64,000 bases of DNA, from assembly GCA_950295325.1 (NCBI GenBank), contig OX485809.1, positions 37,949,081 to 38,013,080 of the forward strand. Direction: 5' to 3'. Shown here in pieces: positions 22,760 to 34,699 of the stretch (position 1 is the first letter of the stretch; each line of letters opens with the position of its first letter). The notes under the pieces were generated by a model. The model saw nothing but the letters and a program-made list of their open reading frames with translations. It had not been told where the DNA came from and made no database searches. A program made the translations under genes and the position numbers. This stretch comes from Polytrichum commune. Taxonomy: Eukaryota; Streptophyta; Polytrichopsida; Polytrichales; Polytrichaceae.

Positions 22760-23697
22760 GGGCTGGTTTACACCATGGACCAGGTTGTCATCCCAAGGAG
22801 TTGTAAGAGCGATGATTGGATGCTAAACTCGTCCCGGGACCACTTTAGTTTACATCAAGGAAAGAATGGCAGAGTGACCATGGAGGTCGAGGTCTCCAAA
22901 AGGACATATTTAAGGCTTAATTTATACACTAACATGGTCCAATAGGTTTTGCGGTGAGAGAGGCAAGAGAGGTGGTATGGTAGGAATAGGCAAGGGCCCA
23001 TGGCAGAGAAATGCCCTTATATATTTGTTTTTTAATGAAGTATTTTTTGGGGGCTTTATATACAACTCGTCCCACTAGGTAAGGCTCACAAGGCACACTT
23101 TTCAACATCTATACGATGTAATGAATCTTGAGAAGCAAGTTCGCCCTCTATGTGCCTTGATCATATCATAGCCCATGAGACAAACGATTTGCTCCATATC
23201 CTACCCCTTAAACTAGCTCCCACATGTTTCACCAAACAATGTGGGACATCTAGAACTCAAGAATTCAAGTACACATGATGAAGCGGGTTGCAAATAATGC
23301 TCAATGTACAACACAAGGTACACGTCACATGCAAATTACATTGAACATGTACAAAATAAATCGCTCATTTTTTTTTGTAAGAATTGTTGTGAGAAGATTT
23401 ACAAGCCACGTCTTTGACACATATAACAAGAAGTGAAGACAAGTGAAGCCCAAGAGAAGACAAGAAAATGATGAAACTTGATTTTTTTCTCTCTCAAAAG
23501 TGCCCTTTCTAGGCATGTATTTTTAAAAAAAATCAACACATTCACATTTTGGTGCATGGTCATTCTTCTTGGTCCACATTCGGTTTGCACCTAGTGAGGG
23601 GCCCAAGGCTTTCAAAACTTATTTTTCAAGAAGTCGGACCATGAACTCAGACCATTCAAAAAGGCCCTCGTCCATGGTCCATAATGTAAACCGGCCC
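22760..23697 (+). mobile_element. Non-autonomous PIF/Harbinger derivative, 938 bp
   Basis: It begins GGGCTGGTTTACACCATGGA and ends with inverted TAATGTAAACCGGCCC, the same family ends as the 5.45 kb element. Body sequence such as ATGGCAGAGAAATGCC, the run GAGGCAAGAGAGGTGGT and 'GGTGCATGGTCATTC' is shared with the full-length copy and with 39760-40615. It has lost the transposase and keeps about 340 bp of extra middle sequence compared with the 39760 copy. The left flank is TAA; the right flank reads TTG, so the duplication has decayed or the right edge was altered by the adjacent element. Confidence 0.8.
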
Positions 23698-23699
23698 TT

Positions 23700-24292
23700 G
23701 GGGTCACTTCACACACAAGGCTGAAGGCCCTTGACCATAGCAATGTAAGAGATCTCATTGGTCAAAAAGGCAGAGACCATCCAAGTTCACTTCACACTAA
23801 GAGGTGAAGGCCTAAAGGCCCAAAGAAAAGTTTGTGGATGAAAAGTCTACTTACAGTCCTACATGGCAGGTTGTGGATAAGGGTGCATGGTCTACCGGAA
23901 TTTGCGTCAGACCCACCTCCAAGAGGTGGACTTGACGCAAAATCCAGGAGACCATGAATTTTTTAAGATTTTTTTTCCAACATGACAGATTCCAAGACAA
24001 ATTGCAAGGCAGATTCCATAACAGATTCCAAGACAGAAACACCACCAAGTAATTCTCTTAAAATTGATAAAGTTTGAGACATGTTATAATAAACCAACTC
24101 CTCCCCTCTTTTCCCGCCAACAAAATATGCAATGGTCCCGCAACATGGTTCACTCTCACTTCACACTATGCTTGAGGGCCCGAGACTACATGAAATGGCT
24201 TTCCCAACACCCATGGTACGGCCTTGGGATGAGAGTCAAGGGTCCCCACCATCACAAGGTCACGGCTCTTGGCTCATGTGTGAAGTGGCCCT
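23700..24292. mobile_element. ~590-bp TIR element adjacent to Harbinger derivative
   Basis: Left end GGGGTCACTTCACACACAAG and right end (reverse-complemented) AGGGCCACTTCACACATGAG form imperfect inverted repeats of about 20 bp. It abuts the Harbinger derivative directly. No coding capacity and no clear target duplication were seen. An internal 65-bp hairpin sits at 23889-23953. Confidence 0.55.
23889..23953. repeat. 65-bp hairpin with ~31-bp arms
   Basis: Arms run from GGTCTACCGGAATTTGCGTC to its imperfect complement ending GACGCAAAATCCAGGAGACC. The loop is AAG. About 26 of 31 positions pair. Confidence 0.65.
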
Positions 24293-24890
24293 GAATGTTG
24301 GACTGTGGAGCAAGTCTGCCACACTACTGGTCATATCGATCCCTGGTTTAATGAGATCTCAACAACTGTACTCGTAATGGCCTGTCATGGCTCCTCTATG
24401 TCTTTAACCAACAAACATATTAAGTTGTGTAGACTGTGGTGTAATCAGTTCCTAGCCTAGGCTTCCCACCTGAGGAGCTTTCTCCTCCTCATCAGTAGTA
24501 TCGTGTGCACATCCATGACTGGCAAGTGGGGATCTCGTAGATTTGGTGGAATCCACACCTCCGGTACATGACGCAGGTGAGGGGAATCTGGGATGTCCAG
24601 GATGAGTACATGTGGCAGGTCAGTGGGCTTGAAGTGGGCGGACGTGGGTAACCACACGTGGGTGAGGAGGGAGGGTGTGGTTATTTAGTTAACCTGCAGC
24701 ATCAAATTGGGCAAACATGGGCTAATCATGGCTCAGTCATCCCCCAGCAAGTGCCTTGTGATGTTTTCAAAGCCATTTATAAAGTAAAGTATAGTAAATG
24801 TAGTGATTTTTTAAAGCTCACCCAAACTTATGGCACACAACACTATGCTGTTTATGGTATTTAGTGTCACATGCGTAATAGTGTCATGTA

Positions 24891-25371
24891 CATCCTAAAC
24901 TCCGTACTATCAACTTCCATAATGTCACACACTCTCTAGTATTCCGAAACCCTAGGGAACGGATGTTTGTAGTTCAAATCTCACTCCTTATTGTCACATT
25001 TCTCTCCCTCATATCAAGAATTTTGTCATTATTGTAAACCACCACAGAAGTCAACCCACACCCTTGCACATCGCCATGTGTCAATATGTGGAGTGTCTTC
25101 TTCTTCTTCTTCTTCTTCTTCTTATGTCATTTGTTGAATGTTGGTGCATGCATCCACCACATCGCCCAGGAAGGCCAAGTGGAGTGGACCACACTAGCGT
25201 AGGTGACAGTAGAACAAATTCAAATTGTCCTCACATCTCCTTTGTGTTATTCCATAATGTCACATTCTACACTAATTCTATAGTATCACGCATCCAAGTT
25301 AACACTACAAAACTCCTTAATATCATGTGCACTTTGGTTGCCACATGTGTGATACCCTAGAGTTTAAAGTG
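24891..25371 (+). mobile_element. 481-bp TIR element, CACYCTAAACTCCG family, copy A
   Basis: The left end CATCCTAAACTCCGTACTATCA and the inverted right end CACTTTAAACTCTAGGGTATCA match, with TA on both outer sides. The whole length is similar to 38971-39444. It contains a (CTT)n tract near 25090-25120 and no gene. The flanking TA suggests a 2-bp target duplication, though such a short one may be chance. Confidence 0.7.
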
Positions 25372-25373
25372 TA

Positions 25374-26149
25374 TGTTGTTTGGAGGTGTATGGAAGGTTA
25401 CACTAATGATTAACAACTCCGCCAAAAGTGTCACCTTATGACAGTAGGCGTTCAAGTGCACTTACTAATATCTTGGCATAAGTATGTTCAATAATGTTAT
25501 GAGGTGCATGTTTATGTTACATAATGGTCTACATGTTGACTAAAGTGTACACAAATGACACTTTCCATTAGTACGTTCAAAAATATCTTCCTCTTGCATA
25601 TTTAAATGTAAACATGTGACATTTGCCGTTAGTATGCTCAAAAATATATTCCCCTTGCATACCTAAACGCAAGATGATCATCTAAAGTATCCCAAAGTGC
25701 CTTATGTTGACGAATGAAATCATATTGGCAACTAGTGGCTGTGACACTTTGAGACCTCGAGGCATTTAGTTTAGGCCCTTCACAAATAGTGCACATGGCA
25801 TTAAACAACGGAAACATCATAGTATGAATGTGAGGCTTTTTAAATAGCCTCATTGAGCCAATACGAGCCGCCATGGATGTTCCCACTAGGCTCAAAGGCA
25901 AACATGTACCATCTAACACTCATAGATGGGGTCAAGTGCTACAACCCATGGCAAAGGAGTCATCTAACAAATTTAGAATCTATTCGAGTTTTTTTATTGG
26001 GCATTGTGTCAAATTCAACATTGTGGCTAACTTAAGTAGATTGTGTGCATACTTGTTGGAGTGTAATTTTAAGGATTTTTTTTATTATGATTGATTTTAT
26101 TGCTTAAAAGTTTGAAATTCTAAATATTGTAGGACAACTACGTTGCACT
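25374..26149. other. Non-genic stretch
   Basis: No gene was recognised. Near 25590-25650 there are two near-identical sentences of sequence, each containing AAAAATAT-TTCCYCTTGCATA, indicating a local duplication. Confidence 0.35.
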
Positions 26150-26305
26150 CTCCATATTTCAGGTGATCATTCATATTTATGGAGTACTTACAAAGTAGGA
26201 GCCTAGGGTGCTAGCCTAGTAGAAATAATAGCTAGGAGGATTTGAACCTAGCAGCTCATGGATCCCAAAGCAAGTCCTTGGCCATCAACTCCGCTCACAT
26301 CACAT
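26150..26305 (-). mobile_element. tRNA-derived SINE-like sequence
   Basis: On the minus strand a perfect B box, GGTTCAAATCC (26238-26248), follows an A-box-like TTGATGGCCAAGG (26276-26288) at tRNA-like spacing. After the tRNA-like head comes a short body with TAGGCTAGCACCCTAGG. There is no CCA-compatible acceptor stem or intact cloverleaf, so it is a SINE head or tRNA relic rather than a tRNA gene. Confidence 0.55.
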
Positions 26306-28860
26306 ATTCTCTAATATGTACATATATGTAGGTTGGATGTGAACTAAAGGTTTTAAAACATTTGTAGACTCTTTATAGTTGTTCAAATCTATGGAATGCT
26401 TTTGGGAAATTTTCAACCTATTTAACTTGCTTAAAAAAACTTTGGGAATTTCTATAGGATGCATATGAATTTATTATTCTAATTATATTAAATCATCTTT
26501 ATAGGTTTTCATGTATGGATTTTTTCCAAGTGATTTAACTTGCATGACGGTCTATCTTAGCCTTTTAGTTTCCATTGATATCTTTGGCTTTGCAAATTTG
26601 CCAAGGTCGGGGGGGGGGGGGGGGGCAAACAATGAGGCTTACAAAGTGACCATATGCTCAAAATGGCACAAATTAGTCAACAAGACTGTGGCCTTGAGCC
26701 ATATCACTAAGGTGTAAAAGTGACCACCCAAATGGTCCTTTCACACAACACAAAATTGTTTTGGCTCAAAGGCAAGTGTGTTCTATACACCACAATCCTA
26801 GTATTGCAAGGTGGATGAACTCTGCACCTTAAGTGCATCCCCCCACTCATAGAGCCACAAACGGACCTTGACCATTGGCTTTTTAGACCTTTTAAAAAGC
26901 AAGGCAACATGCTCCATCTTCTCCAATCCTAATACTTATCACCCATTGATTAGGTATGTTGTAGCTAAAGGGCCTTCTCTCTCTCGCCCTTCAACTCTCC
27001 AAATGTAGGGAACGAAAGCATTTTCAAGGGAGGGTCTTCTAGAACATAATCATCGGGCAATAAGAATTATATATATATGTGTGTGTGTGTGTGTGTGGGG
27101 GGGGGGGGGGGTTGACTTTTTTCTTTTTCTTTTTTGATTCTAAAGGGGTCAACTGCACGATAACATTACTCAGATGGTGGGAAGGTTCATTGGGCCCAAA
27201 ATAACTTGAGCTTTATGCTTGAATAATGCCCTTGAGATGTGAGACATGGCAAATACAATGTTGAATATGTAGCATTGGGGGTGCATGTGACAACCACATG
27301 TATGTTCATTAAAATTTGGACTTAGTGGGAAACCGGAGATCTACCATGAAGGATGGCCTCCTACATATCCAAGTACAATTGGCACTTGGCGGCAACAACA
27401 ACGGTGGAAGAGGAGGAGCAGGAGGAGGAAAGGCCATGTGGTTGGGCCCACATTCCAAGTGTAACCAATTGCAAAAGGTGTCGAGTGTCAGACCTCTACG
27501 TTGTTTATCTCTAATGGCACATGTTGGTTGGGGGGGGGGAATGATTAAGTATCACTTAGTATATTGTGGTGTTTCAAAAAAAGTATTGAAGGTATAATTC
27601 TTAGGATCAAAAAGCATATCTCATTGGTTGAGAGAGGTAAAAAAATCAACGCTCAATGCTACCCTCCATGCAAGGGTTCAAGTAACCACTTCAAACAACC
27701 TAGAAAACTTCACTTTCATTATCCATATCCAGATTACATGATATCAAATTTTCATAAACTTAAAACCCTTAACCTCATAAAGTTTTGATTTCTTTAATGC
27801 TTTGGTAACTTTTCTTGAACACATTAAGGGTTTGTATTGGTTTCAAAGTGTTGGTTATTGTCACTTCTACCTTGGTATTTTACAGGCCTTTCAAGAATTT
27901 TCTTGCTTTTGTTGGGTGCTAGAAAATAAACTAAAGGATGGCATGTAAAGGGGCAAAGGGCCACCAACTAACCAAATAAACAAACTACCTAAACCTTTGT
28001 ACATGCTATGGAGCATGAGATTTTCCAGGGCCTCTCATCAATGAGCATGTTATAAATAAACTATAAGAACCATGGCCTTTTGCCTCTAGTGTGCAAACTA
28101 CCTCTGATCAGTTAGTATGTCTGTATGATTGAGGTTTTCTATGATTATGAACATTACATGATTTCGATGTGAGTTATGAAAGTCCATAACATATTGAAAG
28201 ATATAAAATTTAAAAAAATGGACACACAAAAAGGATGATATTGTGGCTTATGGTAACCTAATTTAACAACTTCAATGTTTTTCAACTTCCATTTGTTTAT
28301 AAATATTCCAAGTAAATATTGGTATGTACTAAGATTATTAATCAAATATGCTATATATCCCCACAAATAGCCACATTATTCCATAGCCCCTCTTGAAAAC
28401 GCCCCTTTGTCTCAAGTGTTTCGTATATGTTCAAAAGAATGGATCCCCCATGGTTGACTGAGGTACAAACAACCAATTGCTTCCAAAGACCCAATCATCA
28501 AACCCATGTTTAAGTTGAATTAGGAAGGGGGAGAGGGATCCCGAGGGCTTTACTCAACAATCATTCTTCATAGAGCCCACCATCAATAAGTGTTATCCGC
28601 ATGAGTGTTTAAATTGCATATGTGTTAAGGAAAATTGTGCTCTCTAAAAAACCTCCAAAAAATACACTTATAAATGTTAATTGTTAACCGTTGAAAGAAT
28701 GAAAGTGAGGCTACAAAATTTTATAATTTGGATGAATTTATTGTTAGATGCATGCGATATGCACACAATCACTTTTGATTGTATAGTAGGTTAAATTTTT
28801 TTTGCTTGGAGTTACTGCATCAATATCATGAATTATTGGAAACATATGTGTATTTTTCAA
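26306..28860. other. Non-genic stretch with microsatellites
   Basis: There is no gene. It holds a 17-base G run (26609-26625) and a compound tract of AT, GT and then G repeats (27069-27111). Confidence 0.5.
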
Positions 28861-28875
28861 GGTTTCTTTTGACAA

Positions 28876-29300
28876 TATGGAAGCAGAGGAGGCAATCATG
28901 AGAGATAGGGAAGCTCAAGAAGCAACACATAAGAAACAGTTGGAAGAAATTACTACCTTACACCGGAACAACCAACATTGGTATCTAAAGAGAGTGAAAG
29001 TGGGCCCATTATGGATGCACACAAGTTTATCAATTATGAATTGAAATATGATCTAAACAATCCCACATACCTATTGAGGTGGAAATTATTGGTATGCTTG
29101 ATAGAGGAGGTGATGCACATAACAATGTGCAAATTAGTGATGTGGTGGTAGATAAAGTAGGATTCAAGGATGTTGGAAGTGCATTAGTGACCTTGAAACA
29201 ATTTTTGAAACAAAGACCTACTAATGTTACACCCTTCATCCAGAGCATTCAAACACTTCAAAAAGGAATAGGATCTTCGCATGCACTAGAATCTCATTAA
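28876..29300 (+). pseudogene. Coding-like fragment, unknown
   Basis: Two consecutive stretches read like protein. 'MEAEEAIMRDREAQEATHKK' starts at 28876 and, after frame changes, 'MLDRGGDAHNNVQISDVVVD' to 'GIGSSHALESH' ends at 29300. The first is charged and could form a helix; the second resembles no family I recognise. No introns or promoter can be assigned. It could be a transposon gene remnant or a gene fragment. Confidence 0.25.
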
Positions 29301-30759
29301 AGCACTATAGATTCATTATTTCATTATCCGTAGATGTATGATGACATTTATATCTTATATATTTTCATCCTTTATTTATATAAATGTTATTTTGAAAATT
29401 CCAAAAACACATAAGTGTTATTCATGTTAGTTTTGCAAATTGTCGATGCTACCCTTGATGAGTGTTAAGGTGTTAACACAACATAAGTTTCCTTGCTCCG
29501 AATTATTAACAAATATCGAGGATGGATTGTAGATACATGAGCCCACATAGCATGTCAACATTCTTGAGTAATGTTATGTTATCATATACAACGTTTGTAT
29601 TTCTTAGACCACTAGAATTGCAATCAAGCTAGCTTGTGGATTGTTGAAACTTATATAGTCAACATTGATTAGTATATTTGATGCACCTTGGGAGCTACCA
29701 TAACACATTTATTAAGTCGGGGTTACATGCTCTCTATGATAGAGAATATTCCTTTAGTTACGGTAACTATATGGACATCAATTAGAGACTATTTTTGCCA
29801 ACAAGAACTTAAAGAACAATTTTTTTGAGATGGAATACTTCTAAAATATAGAGAATCTATAAGATTCAAGAGAGGATCCAACAATGGCAATGGTTGAACA
29901 CTATAGCGCTACAATGTTTGGGGAGGTTATACCAGGATTAGAAATGCAAATGAATAGATAGGTATATAGTGGTAGTGTCTGGGGAGATTTTTGGGCACAA
30001 TTGGTCAAGATCCTAGTATTTCCAATTCCAACCAATTACATGTTGTGATATTTCGGTTTTGTTTTTTACTAATTTGATATATAATCTGTTGATTCCTTTT
30101 GAATGATTGGTAATTTTCCTAAAGTCATGAACTTCAACCGGTTATTTTTCAAACCCAACCAGTTCATGTATAACTGGCATTGTCACATTGGTTCCCAATG
30201 GGGAAGTGTTCCCAGGCATGTGTAGGCAAGAAACTTGGGCAATGAAGGAGACATGGGAGGGGCGGGGTGGGGCCCAACCAAATGAAAATGTGATCCAGCC
30301 CGAGGCTTACTTTATAGCATACGCTAAAAATTTATATTTAATCATATGTTATCAATCATGACTATAAATTCAAAAGAGTCCGAGTAGACTAAATATTGCA
30401 CTTAGTGTTATATGGTATTTCATGTCACAGTGGCAACTTTTCTAATGACACTTCTTATTGTAAGTATTATCATGGAGGATTGAAATTTGGTTGGCATCGA
30501 TGCCAATTATTGAAACAAAGTTTGGTATTATGCATCCTAACAATTTTGTAATGAAATAATGTTATGGATGATTGAGATTTGGATGAAAATCACATAGTAT
30601 GTGATAGTAATTGCAACATTGTAAATTTATAATACCCATTTTTTTTACAAAGAATCAAAGAATTATGTTAGATTTACAATTAGTGTTGGTGACACTGCAA
30701 TTAGTATTGAGCAAGACAAAATAGAAATCAATGACACTAAATACAATATTTAGTTGTGG

Positions 30760-31270
30760 GGATCAAGCATTGTCAAGTACACAACTCCACTACCCTCCAT
30801 AAGTTTAAGCGAAAGTGATTCAAAACTATATACTAACTTTGGATTTTGTGAATGAAAAAATCATAAACATTTGGAAAACACATTGATCTAAAAAGCCGAG
30901 CAATTTATGTTGCCAAATGTTTTCTCAAGAAGAGTCTACATATTCTAGAAGATGGTGCAAGTAGTGTGCAAGCATATATATTGAACACGTAATTCTCTAG
31001 AATTTGTTTAAAACTTGATAAAATTACATAAAATTGATGTTTTTTCTAGATGTTTTTTGAAATGATGCCCTCAAGTTTATAATGAATTCAACCAATATGG
31101 AAAAAAAATCCCAACTTCAAAGTATTTAAGATCATGAAATCTATGTCCAAAATCAAAATTAGCCATTACCTTTCGAGGAGTACTTTTAATGATGAGTTTT
31201 GAAGATCTCATCTTGATATTCTATATTTGAGTACCTAACACTTCGATAGAGGGCACAATGAAAGGATCCA
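30760..31270 (+). repeat. Dispersed ~500-bp repeat, copy 1
   Basis: It is similar along its length to 60030-60545 in the same orientation. Shared strings include GTCAAGTACACAACTCCA, GATGGTGCAAGTAGTGTGCAA and TAGCCATTACCTTT. It is non-coding. No ends with target duplications could be defined, so it may be a fragment of a larger transposon. Confidence 0.6.
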
Positions 31271-31672
31271 ATTTAAACAACACTTTGCTATAAATTTTAG
31301 GCATTTGACCAAAAACTTTATGGTTTTAATATACTGGAGCATTTCTTTTCCATATACTTGAATGTGCTTGCTCCATGCGTGCTAATTTGATTGGTGTTTT
31401 GGATGTGCCACTCAGGTCCCATTCAAAGTGGAGATACCTTGGCCCCACCCTTGTATCATGTCATAAATGCGTACTAGGCGATGCCATATGGTGGGCTCTT
31501 GGGTATCCAATTAGCACTAGTGTAGGTATGGTATATAGATGAAATAACTCAAATGTAGGCATAGTATCAGTAACTCAAATATTGATATTTGGTGGGTATG
31601 TCAAGGTGAGAGAATTTTTGTTTATCCGAGTTATTATTTGGATCACTAGATTGATACTAAGAGGGTTTTGCA

Positions 31673-32082
31673 CACGGGTAGATCACTCCATTGTCAAGTT
31701 GAACACCACGTGCGGCCAAAAAAAATCTTCTTTTGGTAAGTTGCACCACCAAAATGGGTCAAACTTTTATCAATTTTTTTTCATGGGTAGATATACACAG
31801 TACCTATGACATAGTTAAAAGTGGTAACTAAATTTGATGATTTGTTTTTTTCATAAAACATACCATTTCTAACTAGAATGACACAGAATTGAACTAAAAC
31901 AATTACTAAAAAAAATAAAGATGACTAAAAATTTCAAAAAAGTATACAAAAGATACTATCAATGATTATGTATATGTAGAAAAAATATCATAAATTTTAA
32001 AATTATATATGGCATGTAATATAGGGGTAGCAAACTTTGTCCGCATGTGGTGTCAACTTGACAATGAAGTGACCTCCCCGTG
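31673..32082 (+). mobile_element. 410-bp MITE, CACGGGG family, copy 3 (8-bp TSD)
   Basis: The left end CACGGGTAGATCACTCCATT and inverted right end CACGGGGAGGTCACTTCATT extend to about 43 bp of inverted repeat, including TGTCAAGTTGA. A perfect 8-bp duplication, GTTTTGCA, flanks it (31665-31672 and 32083-32090). The interior aligns with the two copies at 4.9-6.1 kb, with more divergence. Its inverted repeats are more symmetrical than those of the other copies, so it may preserve an older form. Confidence 0.88.
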
Positions 32083-32277
32083 GTTTTGCATAGGCATGAA
32101 GGTTCTTGCATGGCATATAGACCCGAATGATATGTATTGAAAATTCACCATCAAGAAACAATATTTTTATTGGTTTCAAAATTTGTGAAATCCTCGTTAT
32201 GGATTTTCAAAGGGTATTAAAAAGGAAGTGATACCACATCAACACTAGTCAGCTAGTACCATTGATAGGGCTATTAA

Positions 32278-32694
32278 GAGCATCCCCACCAGATCGGGTA
32301 CACACCAAATAGAATATATAATATTCTATACCTTTGGGGAGCCCTCTATCTTGGGCGGGGCAACTCATCTTGAGTCAAAGCCCACCAAAGCCTAGGCATA
32401 CCCCCGGTATAATTAGGAAGCAATCAATAAGACAACGACACCTATTCACTGACATGGGATAAAGTAGGATATTGGAGTATCTGATATTAAAGTAATCTCT
32501 TGGCGGGCGTGAGGAGGGCCGTTATATGAACCATTTATGGCGGGGGAAGGTCTTTACTATACCCAGGCTGGTTCTAAATTATGGGGGACCGGACACTAGT
32601 GGGGCTCAATTTATGCCCGTGCCGCCACCTAAGAACCCGGGATGCCTCATTTTTGGCGTTGGCATGCCCCATGCCCGGTCTGGTGGGGACGCTC
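32278..32694 (+). mobile_element. 417-bp PIF/Harbinger-like MITE (TAA TSD)
   Basis: The left end GAGCATCCCCACCAGATCGGG and the inverted right end GAGCGTCCCCACCAGACCGGG match at 19 of 21 bases, with TAA on both sides (32275-32277 and 32695-32697). GAGCATC-type ends with a 3-bp T-A target are seen in several plant MITE groups. It is GC-richer than its surroundings and non-coding. Confidence 0.82.
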
Positions 32695-32792
32695 TAAGTG
32701 GCTAATATTCCTCCAATGTGTTATGCGATATATGGTTAATGCCCTTGGAAATCCTACCATTTATGGTTGGAGTTTATGATTTGTGGTTCAAT

Positions 32793-33214
32793 AGAGTTAT
32801 CCATGAAGTCCCTAAAGGAGGGACAAAACCATAGGTTTGATCCTTCTTTGAGAAAACTCTCTATTGAGAAGCTAGTTAGCTTGTCGTGTATCAAAACCTA
32901 TTTTGAAAGTTGGGTGAAATTTTTGGAACCTCCTCTTTCTACTTCTCAAACTTTGAGGAAATGTAAGATCTAAACTAGGGTATACACATGGGACCCACTA
33001 TCCCATATTTCAAATCGACCTATGTAAGGGTAGCTTGGCCCACCTATCCTAGTAAAACAAGCTAGAAAGCTGATATTAAACAACCCGACACCAATCTTAG
33101 TGTATGGCTATCTAAGCATTGAGAAAACTTGGATGACTTTGTGTTAATTTTCATAAACTCATGGTTGGGGACTAAACCCATGGGTTTCATATACTTTGCT
33201 TTACACATAACCCT
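32793..33214 (+). mobile_element. 422-bp dispersed element, AGAGTTATC family, copy 1
   Basis: It starts AGAGTTATCCATGAAGTCCC, ends CATAACCCT, and is flanked by AAT on both sides. It aligns along its length with 49413-49817. Near the start is GGTTTGATCC, close to a polymerase III B box, so a SINE origin is an alternative to a MITE with short inverted repeats. Confidence 0.65.
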
Positions 33215-33802
33215 AATATCCGGCCAATAATTGAAGCATGTTTCATCTATAAGTTACCCTGCCTAAGGCTTTCAAACCGAATTGGTTATTGGGTTATCTC
33301 GATCGGTTCGCTTGGAACGAAGTGTGTAGCTGTTGCATGCTTCTCCCCCATTCATTGAGAAGCTAACAATTCTCATGAAATGTGTGGAGTTCAAGTTTGG
33401 GTTGAAAAGGAGGTTATGAGGATGGGACATGAAAGACTGTGCAAGACAACGTGAGCAAGTTTGAAAAGGCACAAAGAGCAATTGGAGTGCGCCATTTTCT
33501 TGTACCTTTGAAACATGATGAATTTCAATAACTTCTGCCTTGAAATTTAAACTTTGGTCAGTACATAAGAAGGTTCTCTTGATCTATGAGAGCTGGGCTC
33601 TGGGCCTCTGGCCATCAAGATTGTGAAAGGACACTTGAACCAGTGCATTTCAGATCTATATGAATGCACTGAAGCTTACCCCCCCCCCTTTCCTAACACA
33701 CACACAAACCCAAAAGAAAAAAGAAAAAAGAAAAAAGAATCCTCTCTTCGAGTGTGAAATTCTCTTTGAACTACATAACATTGCTCATGCCATGGAGGGC
33801 TG

Positions 33803-33885
33803 GGGCGAACCAACTTCTACATTGGTTTTTTGGAAGCAAGGGTTTAGGCATCCAACAAGGGATGAGTGTATGGGTTGGTTCGCCC
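33803..33885 (+). mobile_element. 83-bp palindromic element, copy 2
   Basis: It has the same length and the same GGGCGAACCAAC...GTTGGTTCGCCC ends as 13188-13270. The middle GGTTTAGGCATCCAACAAGG is also conserved. Confidence 0.6.
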
Positions 33886-34544
33886 AAATTTGCCATGAAG
33901 CATGCTCTCTTTTTCAAACTGGGAAGCCTACTCCATAGTCGAGAATCCAACTTCAATAATTCATGGTTTGTAAGCGCTATTCTTGTCATAACTAACTGCG
34001 GCGTTGTTGAGTCGACCGTGCTAGCATGTGCTAGCCCACACATGCAGCATGCGGGCAAGCATGCCAACAAAGTCGGTCATGCTCTTTTTAATATAATAAT
34101 TATTATGTCGGTTACAGATCACCGGGGGTAGGTGTAGCTTCTGGTTTCCGTCACATTGCGAATAGTACTCATGTTGAATACTGTTCATTTTGTGAGGGAC
34201 GCCCAACTTTAGGTGGAGCATAATCCTTCCCTAATTCCCGTCACTAGGGGTGCAACACCTTGGTGCTAAGTAATGTTATGTATGAATCCAGAAATAATGT
34301 GGTTTTAAAACATACCGTTGGTCATGTCTTATGAGAGCATGTACTATTTCCCTATCATTCATCTAAAATGGGGTTTATTTTTCTTTTCACTTCAAGGCCA
34401 ACACACATGAGAGAATTGCAGTGACTTTAGACATGCATTGCAGTGTGTAGTCTACAAATTTGCACCAATGAGAGGGGTGATAATTGAGGTCATATTCATT
34501 GTTCGACTGTAGCTACTCCTTTTATGTGCACCTAATTTTTTTTA

Positions 34545-34688
34545 CTAAGGTAGGTATACCCAAACCATCATTGAACTTAAAACCACCATTATGTATGACA
34601 TGCATGCATGTGGAAGCAACATATATATGTATGTGCTACATAGTGGTGGTTTTAGGTTTGATGATGGTTTAAGGTACACCTACCTTAG
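34545..34688. repeat. 144-bp hairpin with ~50-bp arms
   Basis: The left arm begins CTAAGGTAGGTATACC and continues through AAACCATCATTGAACTTAAA. The right arm is its near-complement, ending GGTACACCTACCTTAG. The loop is about 45 bases and includes TA-rich sequence. The structure fits a small MITE; MITE-derived miRNA precursors have the same shape. Confidence 0.65.
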
Positions 34689-34699
34689 TTGTGGTGGAA

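Noticed and set aside
24960-24990. GTTCAAATC in the CACYCTAAACTCCG elements as a tRNA TpsiC arm
   Set aside because: No A box, cloverleaf or acceptor stem nearby; it is part of a DNA-type element with inverted ends.
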